A DNA stretch of 36,249 nucleotides, taken from IMG/VR virus record IMGVR_UViG_3300045997_000043, positions 1 to 36,249 of that record, one strand, 5' to 3'. Under the pieces are notes generated by a model that made no database searches, was not told the origin of the DNA, and worked only from the letters and a program-made list of their open reading frames with translations. The DNA comes from a virus. Position numbers and translations under genes: made by a program. Shown here in pieces: positions 15,657-25,350 of this stretch (the stretch's first letter is position 1; each line of letters begins with the position of its first letter).

Positions 15657-16757
15657 CTACGTGGTCTTGGTGAGGTCCACCTGAGCCCAACGAGCGCCTT
15701 CGGCGTTCGAGGCAGGACCCATCGCGGGGGTGCCATCGAAGCCGACGAGCGTCAGGCCCCACATGCCCTTCCAGCCGACGAGGCCACGCTGCGCCAGCGG
15801 GTCAGCATGGTCGCCGCCCGGAGCGACGCGGTACGCCTGAATGGTCTGGTAGTCGCCCCACGCGCAGAACTGCGGGCCGTAGAGCACGGTCTTGTGGTCC
15901 GCGACGCGGTTGCTCTCGATGAAGCGCACGCCACGGAAGGTGCCCAGCTCCCCATTGAGGAGCGCCCTGCCGTTGGCGTACTTGGCGGTGTCGGTCCACC
16001 CCAGCTCGCCGGTCTGCGTCATGATGAGCGCAGCGTCCGCCGGGCTGATGATGGCGTGATAGGTGCCGTCGGGGAACGTCGGCACGTCCGCCTGCTTCAT
16101 GGCGACGGTGGCGGCAACGATGTTCTGGGCTGCCTGACTGGCGGTCGTGGTGACGGCGACGCCCTTGTCGCTCCCCTGCACGAGGGCAGCCACGTCCTTC
16201 TCAGCCGTATCGACCGCGTTCCACGCAATCTTCTCGGCTGCTGTGCGGTAGAGGTCGAAGGGGCTGAACAGCTCGGCAAGGTCGCTGATGGCGACAATCT
16301 TGCCCTTCTGCCCACCGGAGAACTCGAACACGTCCCATGCCAGCTTCTCGCTGACCGGGGGGATGCCTTCGAGCAGGGTCTCGGCAGGGCCGAGGTCAGC
16401 GAAGGCGGTGTACCGGAAGACGTTGGTCCCCGGCACATGCTGCGCCCGCATGAACGAGCCTTCCTGCATGAAGATGGCTTCGTCACGCAGGGTCTCGATG
16501 ACGTTGCGCAGGACGAGCGCCGTGACGATGTTGGCGAAGTCCACGTTCGGCGTGCCTGCGTAGGCGACGCCGGTCGTGCCAAGCGATGTCGTCCCGGCTG
16601 CGCTCGGGATGATGGGCTCGGTGCCCGTGGCGCTGTCCTGCCCGCCCGAGTTGGCATGCGGTGCGAGGAACCAGCTTGGAAGCACGAGCCCGGCTCCGCC
16701 CGGGAAGTGGTAGTCCGCCCAGCCCGTCTGAGCCAGTGCGCGGTCGATGGGGTCCAA
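15657..16757 (-). CDS. Major capsid protein, N4-gp56 family
   Basis: 366 aa from TTG 16757, preceded by AGGAGA at a 7-base gap; no ATG or GTG with a better site is nearby. The protein has the HK97-like organisation of N4-gp56-type capsid proteins: an N-terminal arm, an ALVLRNVIETLRDEAIFMQEG helix near residues 80-100, a FEFSGGQKGKIVAISDLAELF segment, a long spine helix (AAEKIAWNAVDTAEKDVAALVQG) and a GTFRGVRFIESNRV segment near residue 280. It follows the scaffold gene by 4 bases. Copy number in the particle is expected to be high, which the downstream hairpin may help. The family call rests on overall pattern and gene order. Confidence 0.85.
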   Translation of the reverse strand: MDPIDRALAQTGWADYHFPGGAGLVLPSWFLAPHANSGGQDSATGTEPIIPSAAGTTSLGTTGVAYAGTPNVDFANIVTALVLRNVIETLRDEAIFMQEGSFMRAQHVPGTNVFRYTAFADLGPAETLLEGIPPVSEKLAWDVFEFSGGQKGKIVAISDLAELFSPFDLYRTAAEKIAWNAVDTAEKDVAALVQGSDKGVAVTTTASQAAQNIVAATVAMKQADVPTFPDGTYHAIISPADAALIMTQTGELGWTDTAKYANGRALLNGELGTFRGVRFIESNRVADHKTVLYGPQFCAWGDYQTIQAYRVAPGGDHADPLAQRGLVGWKGMWGLTLVGFDGTPAMGPASNAEGARWAQVDLTKTT

Positions 16758-16761
16758 GGTG

Positions 16762-17343
16762 CTATCTCCTGTGCTGTGCGCCCCGCTCGATGGACTGCTT
16801 CAGCACGGTCTCAAGCTCTGCCTTGCTCATCTCGGTGAGCGGCTTGGGCGTCGTCGCGACCGGCTTGCGTGGTGTCGTCGGAGCGAAGGTCGTTCCTGAG
16901 TCGTCATCCGCCAGCGCATCGAGGCGGGCGAGCGTCGCATCATCTGACGCGAAGATGCTGGAGTCCGCCCCCACGGCCTTGGAGAGTGAGGGGTACTTGG
17001 CCCGCTTGCTCTCGATGGCCCTGAGCTGCCGCTCCTGCTCTGCCTCTCGCTGTGCTTGCGCGAGTTGCTCACGGAGGTAGGCGTCGTTGCCCCCACCGTC
17101 GCTCGACTGTCCGTTCGACTGAGGACGAGAAGCCTGCGCGAGCTGCGCCTTGAGCCTGTCGTTCTCTTCGCGGAGAGCCGCTTCCGCCGCTGCGTGCGCC
17201 TTGTCCTTCTGGGAGACCCGGTGCCGCCACCGTGCGTCGATGTCCTCGACGGTCAGCCCGACCGAGGAGTCGCTGTCCTGCGAGTCCTGCGGTGGAGCGG
17301 GTGGGGTCTGCGGTTCGTCTGCTCCCTGTAGGGTCACTGCCAC
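16762..17343 (-). CDS. Capsid scaffolding protein
   Basis: 193 aa from GTG 17343, with GGAGG 8 bases upstream; the TTG five codons earlier overlaps that site and is rejected. The product is hydrophilic with a Pro/Gln/Asp-rich N-terminus (TPPAPPQDSQDSDSS), a long coiled coil (about residues 40-110; HAAAEAALREENDRLKAQLA and EAEQERQLRAIESK) and a short basic C-terminus (KQSIERGAQHRR). This is the standard design of internal scaffolds, which bind capsid subunits through a basic C-terminal end. It lies just before the major capsid gene, as expected. Confidence 0.85.
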   Translation of the reverse strand: MAVTLQGADEPQTPPAPPQDSQDSDSSVGLTVEDIDARWRHRVSQKDKAHAAAEAALREENDRLKAQLAQASRPQSNGQSSDGGGNDAYLREQLAQAQREAEQERQLRAIESKRAKYPSLSKAVGADSSIFASDDATLARLDALADDDSGTTFAPTTPRKPVATTPKPLTEMSKAELETVLKQSIERGAQHRR

Positions 17344-17418
17344 GTCGTGGTCCTCCAATCGTACTCGCCACTGCGACCGCCATCAAGACAGATGTGGTGG
17401 CAACAGCGCGACGTGAGA

Positions 17419-20400
17419 CTAACGGAAGACGACGCCTGACGTGAGGTCTGTCGTCTCTGGGGTCTGCCCCATGAGCGACTGGCCCGCACCTTGGGCCATG
17501 CCCATGACCTCGCCAGCCGTCCGGGCTGCACCCAGCGGACCGATGGCGTACATGACCGCGTCCTCCAGCCCGGAGAGGTAGTTGATGTCGTGGACCTGAC
17601 CGGTCTGGTCGCCAATCGGCACACCCTGCGACATCTTGTAGGCGTTCATCAGCCCCTGCTCAGCCACGCGCCGCACTGGCAGCGAGGCGTTCGAGGAGAT
17701 GTCGTTGGGCACGGCAGGGAAGAGCATCGAGAGGAGCATGAAGGCGCGGTCGTTGTTCCCGAGGAACTCCTTGAAGTCAGCGTTGGTCTCGGCCTGATAG
17801 CTCATGGTCTCGCTGACCTCACGCAGCACGTTCCACGCAAGCAGCGGGGTCTCGTACCCGAAGGGCCGCAGTGCGAGGAAGCGGAACATCTCGGGCAGGA
17901 CTTTCCCCCACATGTAGGACGCCGGGTAGACGCCGATGTAGGGGTGGTTGACCGTGCGCTCGAACCAGCGCCTGTCCTTGCGGTAGTAGTGCGTGCCGTG
18001 CGCTTCGTCCCACGCCTCTCGGAGCTGCTGCTTGGCAGCCATGCGCAGCGTCTCGTGCTCGACGGAGTACGGCACCGTCATGTCCCGCGTCTTCTTCCGC
18101 AGGGCCATGTCGAAGAACCCCTGCATCTCAGGAGAGATGGGGACCTGTGCCCCATGCTTCGGGAACAGCTCCTTCGACAGCCGCTCGATGTGCTTGCGGA
18201 AGTGCTCCATCGTGTTGGTGAACTCAGGGTTCGGGGTGCGGCCAGCGCGGATGTACTTCAGGAACTGCTGGACGAAGTATTCCTCGTGCTCGACGCCCCA
18301 GTCCGTCGCATCGACCAGTGAACCCAACTCCGCCCGCAGGGCAGTGGCCTCGTTGGTCGCACGTGTCCTTGCGCTCTTGCTTGCCGCTGTCTTCGCCTTC
18401 GCCTCGGCTGCTGCGATGCGGACGTTGAGGTCGCCACGTGCCTTGGTGAGGTCGTCGGTGTAGGACGCGATGATGCGTGCCTTAGCGCTCGGGTCGAGCG
18501 ACCGTGCGAAGACGTGGGTCAGCTCATGCAGGCCGGTGACTACGTCTGGCTGCCCGACTGCGGCGATGGTGGCACGACCATCGGCTCCGATGTCGGTGTA
18601 GCCACGGACGCTTCCGCCTCTCCGGTCCTCAAGGATGCCGGGGCGGATGGGCTCTCCGTTGTAGGCTCGGCGGACTTGCTTGGGGGCGATGGAGGAGAGC
18701 TTCTCTCGGTAGACGTGCTCCCAAGTGGTGCGAAGACTGTCGAGGTCTTCAGCCGAGACCCGGCTCCCTGCTTCCTGTAGACGACTCGCAACGGCATCCC
18801 TGTGACCCTCCCAGTCTGGAGTCCCATCTTCGAGGCGGGATGGGCCTGCCTTGTGGACCGTGCCGTACGACTCCGCGAAGGAGACCTCGCCGTCACCAAG
18901 CTCATCGACATTGTCGTAGATGGCATCGAGTTCGTCCTGCACGGCCTCGATGTCGAGCGAGCTGTCATCGAGCCGGGGGAGCACGCCCGTGTCGTCCACG
19001 ATGTCGATGACCCAGTCCCCGTCGATGGTCTGCGAGGCATGCACCCCACGCACGATACCCTTCTGCTGGAGAGCACCGAGCAGCTTCGTGGATGCGAGCC
19101 TGCCTTCCTCCGACGTGAGTGGGGGGAAGACGAGCTGGATGCGAGGGGTCAGCTTCGTGAAATCCGACAGCTCATCGACATCCACTGCGCTGAAGCCCCA
19201 GAGTTCCTCCTGTCCAGTGACGTAGGCGACCATCTCAGCGACTTGGTCGGCCTTCCCATCACTGCTCAGGAACGTCGTCGGGACGACAGGTGCCGGACCA
19301 TCACCGAGCAGCCCGACCCCACGACCGTCCATCGCGATGATGGGGACGCCAAGGTCGTCACGCAGTGTGAGCCCAAGCGTGGTGGCAAGCTCCTCCGTGA
19401 AGCTGACGAGCTGCTCCCGGTTCTCTGGCTGCTGAAGGATGTCGATGATGGGAGCCAGACGCTGAAGGTCCGACGACGGGGGCAGGGCGTAGATGCCCGG
19501 GGCCAGCGTCCGCTGCTCTCGGAGCACGAGGTCCGGGTCCACCGCGATGCCAGTGCGACCAAGCTCAAGCTCCAGACGACGCGAGGTCATCAGCGCCATG
19601 TCGGCAGCCGACCAGTCACCGCGTCCCTGCCAGTGCTCGGCGTTGGCCTCACGCGCCTTTCGGTTGTAGAAGTCCACGGTGTACTCGTGCGTGAACTCGT
19701 TGGGGATGGTCCCCTCCGGGTAGCCCGCCCCCATCATCGCAAGCTGGTCCACGAGGACTGGCTCCTGCACCTGACCTCGCCCCACCGTGCGGCGCGTGCG
19801 GTTGCCCAGCATCACGTCGAGGGCATCCGAGACGGCTGCGTCCAGCGGCTCTGAGGGCTGGTACTTGATGCCCTTGTAGAGCGCCCGCTCGATGGACGCT
19901 GCGGTCGGAGCCTCGGCACCGGGACCCCGCTCCCACACGGTCTCGATACGGCGCAGCAGCTCCTTCCACCCAAGCGTCATGCCGCCCTCGCTCGCCACGG
20001 AGCGGGCCAGCGCATGGAGAAGGCTGACGCCCATCGCGTCGCTCCCGCCCATGTCCTGCATGCGAAGGCGAAGGTCGGCATACGCCATGCCGACGGACTC
20101 GATGTCGAACTCGTCCAGCGACGCTGCGTCGTCAGCAAGGGACTGGGCTGGCTCCACCCTCGTGGAAGGGAGATGCTTCTCCGCCTCACCGATGATGCGC
20201 TCCACGTCAGCCTGCCCCGTGGGGCCAAGCTCTGCGGCATGCTCCGTGGCGTTGAGACGCAGTCCATCTGGGTCGGTGATGGCATCACGGACGAAGCGAG
20301 CGTTCACTTGCTGGCTGGGCGTCAGCTCATCGAGCACGAGGCGCTTGGTCTTCCCGACATACGGCGTGCCCTCTGGCACGACCGTGATGTGGTACTCGAT

Positions 20401-23400
20401 GGTGGGCAGGCCGTTGGCCCTGTTCGTGCCCTTGACCTGTTCGACCTTGGTCACGCGCATGGTCTGGTCGATGTCCACGATGTGCTCGTGCTCGAAGCCC
20501 GGCACGAAGGCCATGTGCATCCCGACCGGCGCGTCCATGTGCAGGATGACGGCCCTGTGCGTGCCTGACGTGTGGCGGTACACGTGCCCGCCCTCGTGAG
20601 CGAAGCCGCGTGCGACGGTCTCCTCGGACGAGTAGGACGCGAAGGCCGGGTCAGCGAACGTGTCGCCCACCATCAAGTTCTCGTAGTCGATGGTCATGGG
20701 CGAGTCTGGGAACTCGAAGTCCACCCTCGACAGGTTGATGCCACGGTGCAGCTTCATGGGCTCGCGCAGCGCCCCGTTGGCGATGAGGTCGCGAAGGTCA
20801 GCGATGGTCTGCTCGATGTTCTGGATGGTCTGCTGGCCGTTGTACTCGACGCCACGCAGCCACGTGTTCAGCTCGGCGTAGCCCGCGCCCTTGTAGACGA
20901 CACGAGCATTGCCCATGCGGTCGGTCGTGATGGCGTTGATGTCCACCTCGTAGATGCCCGGCGTCTTGGACACCTTCGCCCCGGGTGGGACGTACATCGC
21001 CTCGATACCCGGAGGAGGAGGACTGTGTGCCGGGACCCGGGGGTCGTACGGCTTGGACTCACTCATGGGACGCCAGCGCTTGGCCTCGTCGTCCCAGACT
21101 TCCATCTCCATCGTGTCGAGCCTCTCGATGAGGCGGTGGTAGCGATAGGGCTCGACGCCCCAGTCGTACGCCTCGTCGCTGACACGAGCCACCTCATCGG
21201 GGATGAAGCGCGCAGGGCGTCCAGCAGCCGGTGCCTGCCTGATGCGGATGAGCGTCGAGCCGCTGCCGCCCACTTCGTTGACGAGGTCATCGAGCGGTGC
21301 CCACTGTCTGGCGATGGCAGCGCTGGGCAGCCCGAGCGGCTCCCCGCCACGAGCAGGAAGAGCAGCGAGCGGGACGTTCTTGTAGAGGTAGTCCCCAGCG
21401 TCCGCCCACTCGGGCTCACCGCTGAAGTATCGGTAGTGGGACTCCATGTCCAAGACACTGCCGACCCTCAACTCACGCCGCGACAGCGCATCGGTGAAGA
21501 ACGACGGACGCAAGTCGAGCAGCACGCCCTTCGGTGCGGTGAAGCCCGCGTTGGCGAACGTCCTGATGTAGTCCTTGTCGTTGAAGTGCCGGGCAATCCA
21601 CTCGGGCTCGGTGATGCCTTCGGCGGCAGCGAAGATGCGAGCCAGTCCCTTATGGAACTCCAGCTCCTGTGTGCGCAAGGCCCGGGTCTGCGAGCGGTTG
21701 GACCCACTGACGAGCTGGAGGTACGCCTTGCGGTACTGCGCCCAGAACTTGGCTGGCGTGGGGGCGTTCGCCATGCGCCAGATGGTGCGCAGTGCCTCGT
21801 CGTCAGCGACGATGCCCTTGATGCCCTTGCTCTGGAGCATCCAGTCCTGCTCGGTCATCGACCGAAGCTCGGTCAGCAGCGCATCACCGGGGGCATGCGG
21901 TGTCCCGTCAGGCTTCAAGCGCTGGCGGTACAACTGGACCGTGCGCCCATCGTCGTACTGGAGGACCCCATCGAGGTGCCGCTCAAGCTGCTTGAACGTC
22001 AAGGCGCCCGGTGCCTCTTCGTGCGTGATGCGGAAGCGCGCCCCGAAGTTGTGGGCGTTCAGGAGGTCGAGCACCTCGGAGACCTCGTTGCCGTTGACAT
22101 CGGCAAGGTGCATGTTCGTCGCCATCCACTTCATGGCGACGACGCCCTTGTCGAGCGACATGGCCGCTTCCTCGAACTCGGACCAGCGACGTGCCCATTC
22201 CTCCTGCCCGTACATCGAGACGCCCGTGCGGTAGAAGCGCTCACCGAAGTTCTCACGCGCTTCGAGTGCGGCCAAGGCTGCCTTGCGCTCACCGATGCCC
22301 GGGCGGAACTTGGTGGAGATGCGGCCCCAGATGGTCTGCGCGCCGAAGTTCTGCCGCGTGCCCAGATAGTCAGAGGCGAAGAGCTTGAGGTACTCCGCCG
22401 ACTCGGCCATCATCCCGTCCGGGTCCACCGACGTGCGGGCAAGCTGCATGATGGCGTTGTGGGTGGCGAGCGCTTCCTTGAAGTGGGAGCTGCTCCTGTT
22501 CAGCGGAGCAGCCACCCCACGCATGCGGTTGAGGATGTAGGGCTCGGCCAGCTCCTGAAGCTGGAAGACCGGGTTCAGGGTGAAGCGCGTGAGAGGAAAG
22601 AGCTTCTCCGAGACCTGACCCCAGAAGTTCATCCTCGCCCCGGGGCCGTACGCCTTCAGGCGACCCGTGAACCACTGCGTTCCCCCCACCGTCCAGAGGT
22701 CGCCCTTAGTCGCACGGAGCATGGCGTTCATGACCTGATGGTGGGAGAGGTTCTCCAGCGCCATCGTCATGCCGTCTTGGACTTGCTTCCCATCCTCGAT
22801 GGCCTTGCGCACGATGCGTGCGATGTCGTCCGGTGCGAGGCCACGAGGCTGGATACGCTGGTGCTCGGCCTCGGACATGATGGCCCGCCACAGCTTCTGG
22901 CTCACGGCAGGGGCCACGTCGATGCCGTTGGAGTCGGAGCCCTTCGACATGTCCGTGATGAAGCGACGCTGGCTCTCCCAGCGGATGCGCTCCTGCCTGA
23001 CATGGCGGGTCACGTTCGAGAAGTACGCCTCGGCGCGTGAGGGGGCAGAAGGCTTCCAGTTCCCCGTGAACGTGGCTGACGGGTTGGGCAGGAAGTCGAG
23101 CCACGGGTCCATGCCCATGAGCATCCCGTCGCCGTCACGGATAGCCCCGTAGAGGTCCGGCCTCGGGATGTCGGCAGGAGGAGCCTCGGCCAGCGTGTAG
23201 CCGAACCCGGCATCGGCATCGGCCAGCCAGTCGTCCAGCTCCTTGGGCAGGCCAGCGTACCGCTGCCCCGTGGCCGGGTCGATGAGGTCCACCTCCTTCG
23301 GCAGGCGGGACTTGTTCACGTCGAGCCATTCCTGCACCTGAGGGATGAGGTCGGAGTCAGGCACCTTCGTGGCGTCAAGCCAGTCGAAGTTCTTGTAACG

Positions 23401-25347
23401 CTGGATGAGGCTGCGCACGACCTGACCGTTCCGCGCGCTCAGCGCAGCCTGCAACGCATCCGCTCGCTGTGAGGTCAACTGCCGCTCGGCCAGCAGCGTC
23501 AGCCTCTCCGGGTCAGCGAGGGAGACGGGCAGCACACCGGCTGTCTTCGCCCGCAGAAGCGCAGGGACGACCTCGTTATGGAAGGCTGCGCCCCTGTCGT
23601 AGTAGTAGGCGGCATGGATGAGACCAGCCATCTGCTCATCGAGGTGCGCTGCCGTCAGCGAGTTCGGGTCCCATGTGGGACCAAGCATCGACTGGAGCTT
23701 GGCCCGCGACTCGGTGAGAAGCCGCTGCCTGAGCATCTCCTCGGTCTCGCCAGCCCGACGGACGTAGAGGGGCGGGATGTTCCGGACGGCCATCAGCTCC
23801 AACTGCTTGCCCGCACTGGCGTCGAACGCCCCTAGACCGACGATGCCACGAGCTGCCTCGGTGGGAGAAAGCGAGTGACCGTCCGCCCCGTTGAGGATGG
23901 GCACAGCCTTCGCCCGCATGCCATCAGCGATGTGCTCGGACAGTGCGTACTCTTGGATGAGGTTGGCGTCGAAGACGGCGAGCGACTCCAAGATACGCTC
24001 ACTGCCGCCCCCGCCACCAGCGTCAGCAATCTGCGTCAGCAGCCTGACGCGCTGCGGCCCATACGCCGAGAAGATGGCCGCGTTGCCTGCCGTCGCCAAC
24101 ACCTCGACGGTGCGCTTGCCGATGTTCCCCGTCCCGAAGAGGCGACCGCCGATGAAGGTGACAGGGTCCGTGTACCTGATGGCCTTCTCAGCGACTTGGT
24201 AGAAGAGGTTGCTCGTGGTCGCCATGTCCACGTGACCGAGCACCTCCCTCGCGCTGGGCACCATGTGCATGCGCGTCAAGAGGGCGAGGTTGACGAGCGG
24301 GTTGTGGTCGGCTTCCTGTAGGGCCGTGCGCTGCATGGTGGTACGAAGCCGGTAGGCGTCGAAGCGCGAGAGCTGGGCGATGTCCGCCTCACGCACGAGC
24401 TGCCCCGACCGCACCATGTCCCCCAGCTTCCCAAGGGCAGCCCCGTGGGTCACGGTATCGAGGGTGGAGCCGAACTTCCCGACGATTTCTGCCAGCTTGA
24501 TGCTGCCCTTCGCCGCTGCCCCGACCGAGCCCACCCCCAAGGTCAGCCAGTTCAGTGGGTCCAAGGCGATGTTGGCGATGAGGTTGACGACGAAGTTGTC
24601 GGAGTACCCACGCCCCTCCATGACCATCATGTCGTAGGCGCGGTCCTCGTCAATCTCGCCAGCATCCACGCGGCGCCTGAGGTCTTCGGGCAGCGCGTTC
24701 ATCCCGGCGAACGTGCGCTCCATCCCACGACCCAGCAGGCCCATCGCGTTGAGTGCTGACCCGAAGAGGTCCCCGACCGTCTTGGGCACCTTGACGACAT
24801 CACGGAAGAGGTAGGGCGTGGACTTCTCTATCTGGGCGTTGGCCTCATCCACGAAGGGCAGGGCGTAGGTCGGCAACGGCATGGTCGAGGCAAGGTTGAA
24901 GGGGACCTCCAGTGTCTTCCCGACCGCGCCGCCAAGGAAGAGACCGACCTCCTGCCCCTGCTTGCCGAAGATGCCACCGACGGACTGACCGACCGCCGAG
25001 AGCAGCCCACCGATGAGCCCACCGGGGTTGGCCGGGTCGTAGTAGTCCTGCACGAACCCGACCGGACCCTCGCGTGGGACCGGCTGCTCGATGCCACCCG
25101 CAGCCATGAGCTGGTCAGCCTCACGCGACCGACCCATCGGGTCGAGCAGATTGAGGCGACCCTTGCCGACGAGCTGGAACGGGCGTGACTCAGTCGCGCT
25201 GTCGCCCCTGCCCATGTACGTGGGGTCCCCGTAGCCGCCCACGTAGTTCGACACCATCGGGGAGTACGCAGAACGAGGCGGGCGGTAGATGCCCCCACTT
25301 GGGTATCCACCGCCAGAGACACCACCCAGACGCGGGTCAACAGGCAT
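17419..25347 (-). CDS. Giant multidomain virion protein with ADP-ribosyltransferase and zinc peptidase signatures (polyvalent-type)
   Basis: 2642 aa from ATG 25347. The N-terminal 250 residues contain Gly-rich, amphipathic and hydrophobic stretches (GGLIGGLLSAVGQSVGG, LIANIALDPLNWLTLG) that may insert into membranes. Around residues 1531-1630 it carries the R-S-E pattern of arginine-type ADP-ribosyltransferase toxins: LHRGI with R1535, an SYS motif (S1571, S1573) followed by EE, and an ExE motif (E1619, E1621) before a TMRVTKVEQV strand. Around 2274-2356 it has HELTH (H2274, E2275, H2278) and a WGVEHEEYF segment that can supply the third zinc ligand, i.e. a zincin peptidase signature. The rest is helical. 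Phage and plasmid 'polyvalent' proteins with such mixtures are delivered with DNA to act on host targets. Its place between portal and scaffold genes suggests an ejected internal protein. Confidence 0.8.
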   Translation of the reverse strand: MPVDPRLGGVSGGGYPSGGIYRPPRSAYSPMVSNYVGGYGDPTYMGRGDSATESRPFQLVGKGRLNLLDPMGRSREADQLMAAGGIEQPVPREGPVGFVQDYYDPANPGGLIGGLLSAVGQSVGGIFGKQGQEVGLFLGGAVGKTLEVPFNLASTMPLPTYALPFVDEANAQIEKSTPYLFRDVVKVPKTVGDLFGSALNAMGLLGRGMERTFAGMNALPEDLRRRVDAGEIDEDRAYDMMVMEGRGYSDNFVVNLIANIALDPLNWLTLGVGSVGAAAKGSIKLAEIVGKFGSTLDTVTHGAALGKLGDMVRSGQLVREADIAQLSRFDAYRLRTTMQRTALQEADHNPLVNLALLTRMHMVPSAREVLGHVDMATTSNLFYQVAEKAIRYTDPVTFIGGRLFGTGNIGKRTVEVLATAGNAAIFSAYGPQRVRLLTQIADAGGGGGSERILESLAVFDANLIQEYALSEHIADGMRAKAVPILNGADGHSLSPTEAARGIVGLGAFDASAGKQLELMAVRNIPPLYVRRAGETEEMLRQRLLTESRAKLQSMLGPTWDPNSLTAAHLDEQMAGLIHAAYYYDRGAAFHNEVVPALLRAKTAGVLPVSLADPERLTLLAERQLTSQRADALQAALSARNGQVVRSLIQRYKNFDWLDATKVPDSDLIPQVQEWLDVNKSRLPKEVDLIDPATGQRYAGLPKELDDWLADADAGFGYTLAEAPPADIPRPDLYGAIRDGDGMLMGMDPWLDFLPNPSATFTGNWKPSAPSRAEAYFSNVTRHVRQERIRWESQRRFITDMSKGSDSNGIDVAPAVSQKLWRAIMSEAEHQRIQPRGLAPDDIARIVRKAIEDGKQVQDGMTMALENLSHHQVMNAMLRATKGDLWTVGGTQWFTGRLKAYGPGARMNFWGQVSEKLFPLTRFTLNPVFQLQELAEPYILNRMRGVAAPLNRSSSHFKEALATHNAIMQLARTSVDPDGMMAESAEYLKLFASDYLGTRQNFGAQTIWGRISTKFRPGIGERKAALAALEARENFGERFYRTGVSMYGQEEWARRWSEFEEAAMSLDKGVVAMKWMATNMHLADVNGNEVSEVLDLLNAHNFGARFRITHEEAPGALTFKQLERHLDGVLQYDDGRTVQLYRQRLKPDGTPHAPGDALLTELRSMTEQDWMLQSKGIKGIVADDEALRTIWRMANAPTPAKFWAQYRKAYLQLVSGSNRSQTRALRTQELEFHKGLARIFAAAEGITEPEWIARHFNDKDYIRTFANAGFTAPKGVLLDLRPSFFTDALSRRELRVGSVLDMESHYRYFSGEPEWADAGDYLYKNVPLAALPARGGEPLGLPSAAIARQWAPLDDLVNEVGGSGSTLIRIRQAPAAGRPARFIPDEVARVSDEAYDWGVEPYRYHRLIERLDTMEMEVWDDEAKRWRPMSESKPYDPRVPAHSPPPPGIEAMYVPPGAKVSKTPGIYEVDINAITTDRMGNARVVYKGAGYAELNTWLRGVEYNGQQTIQNIEQTIADLRDLIANGALREPMKLHRGINLSRVDFEFPDSPMTIDYENLMVGDTFADPAFASYSSEETVARGFAHEGGHVYRHTSGTHRAVILHMDAPVGMHMAFVPGFEHEHIVDIDQTMRVTKVEQVKGTNRANGLPTIEYHITVVPEGTPYVGKTKRLVLDELTPSQQVNARFVRDAITDPDGLRLNATEHAAELGPTGQADVERIIGEAEKHLPSTRVEPAQSLADDAASLDEFDIESVGMAYADLRLRMQDMGGSDAMGVSLLHALARSVASEGGMTLGWKELLRRIETVWERGPGAEAPTAASIERALYKGIKYQPSEPLDAAVSDALDVMLGNRTRRTVGRGQVQEPVLVDQLAMMGAGYPEGTIPNEFTHEYTVDFYNRKAREANAEHWQGRGDWSAADMALMTSRRLELELGRTGIAVDPDLVLREQRTLAPGIYALPPSSDLQRLAPIIDILQQPENREQLVSFTEELATTLGLTLRDDLGVPIIAMDGRGVGLLGDGPAPVVPTTFLSSDGKADQVAEMVAYVTGQEELWGFSAVDVDELSDFTKLTPRIQLVFPPLTSEEGRLASTKLLGALQQKGIVRGVHASQTIDGDWVIDIVDDTGVLPRLDDSSLDIEAVQDELDAIYDNVDELGDGEVSFAESYGTVHKAGPSRLEDGTPDWEGHRDAVASRLQEAGSRVSAEDLDSLRTTWEHVYREKLSSIAPKQVRRAYNGEPIRPGILEDRRGGSVRGYTDIGADGRATIAAVGQPDVVTGLHELTHVFARSLDPSAKARIIASYTDDLTKARGDLNVRIAAAEAKAKTAASKSARTRATNEATALRAELGSLVDATDWGVEHEEYFVQQFLKYIRAGRTPNPEFTNTMEHFRKHIERLSKELFPKHGAQVPISPEMQGFFDMALRKKTRDMTVPYSVEHETLRMAAKQQLREAWDEAHGTHYYRKDRRWFERTVNHPYIGVYPASYMWGKVLPEMFRFLALRPFGYETPLLAWNVLREVSETMSYQAETNADFKEFLGNNDRAFMLLSMLFPAVPNDISSNASLPVRRVAEQGLMNAYKMSQGVPIGDQTGQVHDINYLSGLEDAVMYAIGPLGAARTAGEVMGMAQGAGQSLMGQTPETTDLTSGVVFR

Positions 25348-25350
25348 GGC

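Noticed and set aside
20572-23040. 822-codon rightward frame opposite the giant protein gene
   Set aside because: It is an antisense shadow in GC-rich DNA: Arg/Val/His/Asp-biased composition, no domain, no start signal, and fully inside a well-supported gene on the other strand. The same applies to the long frames at 6084-7214, 11555-12865, 15606-16838 and 25462-27603.
17419-25347. Tape measure protein as an alternative identity for the 2642-aa product
   Set aside because: It lies between portal and scaffold rather than after a tail-tube gene, and carries enzyme signatures. Still, the exclusion depends on gene order and is not absolute.
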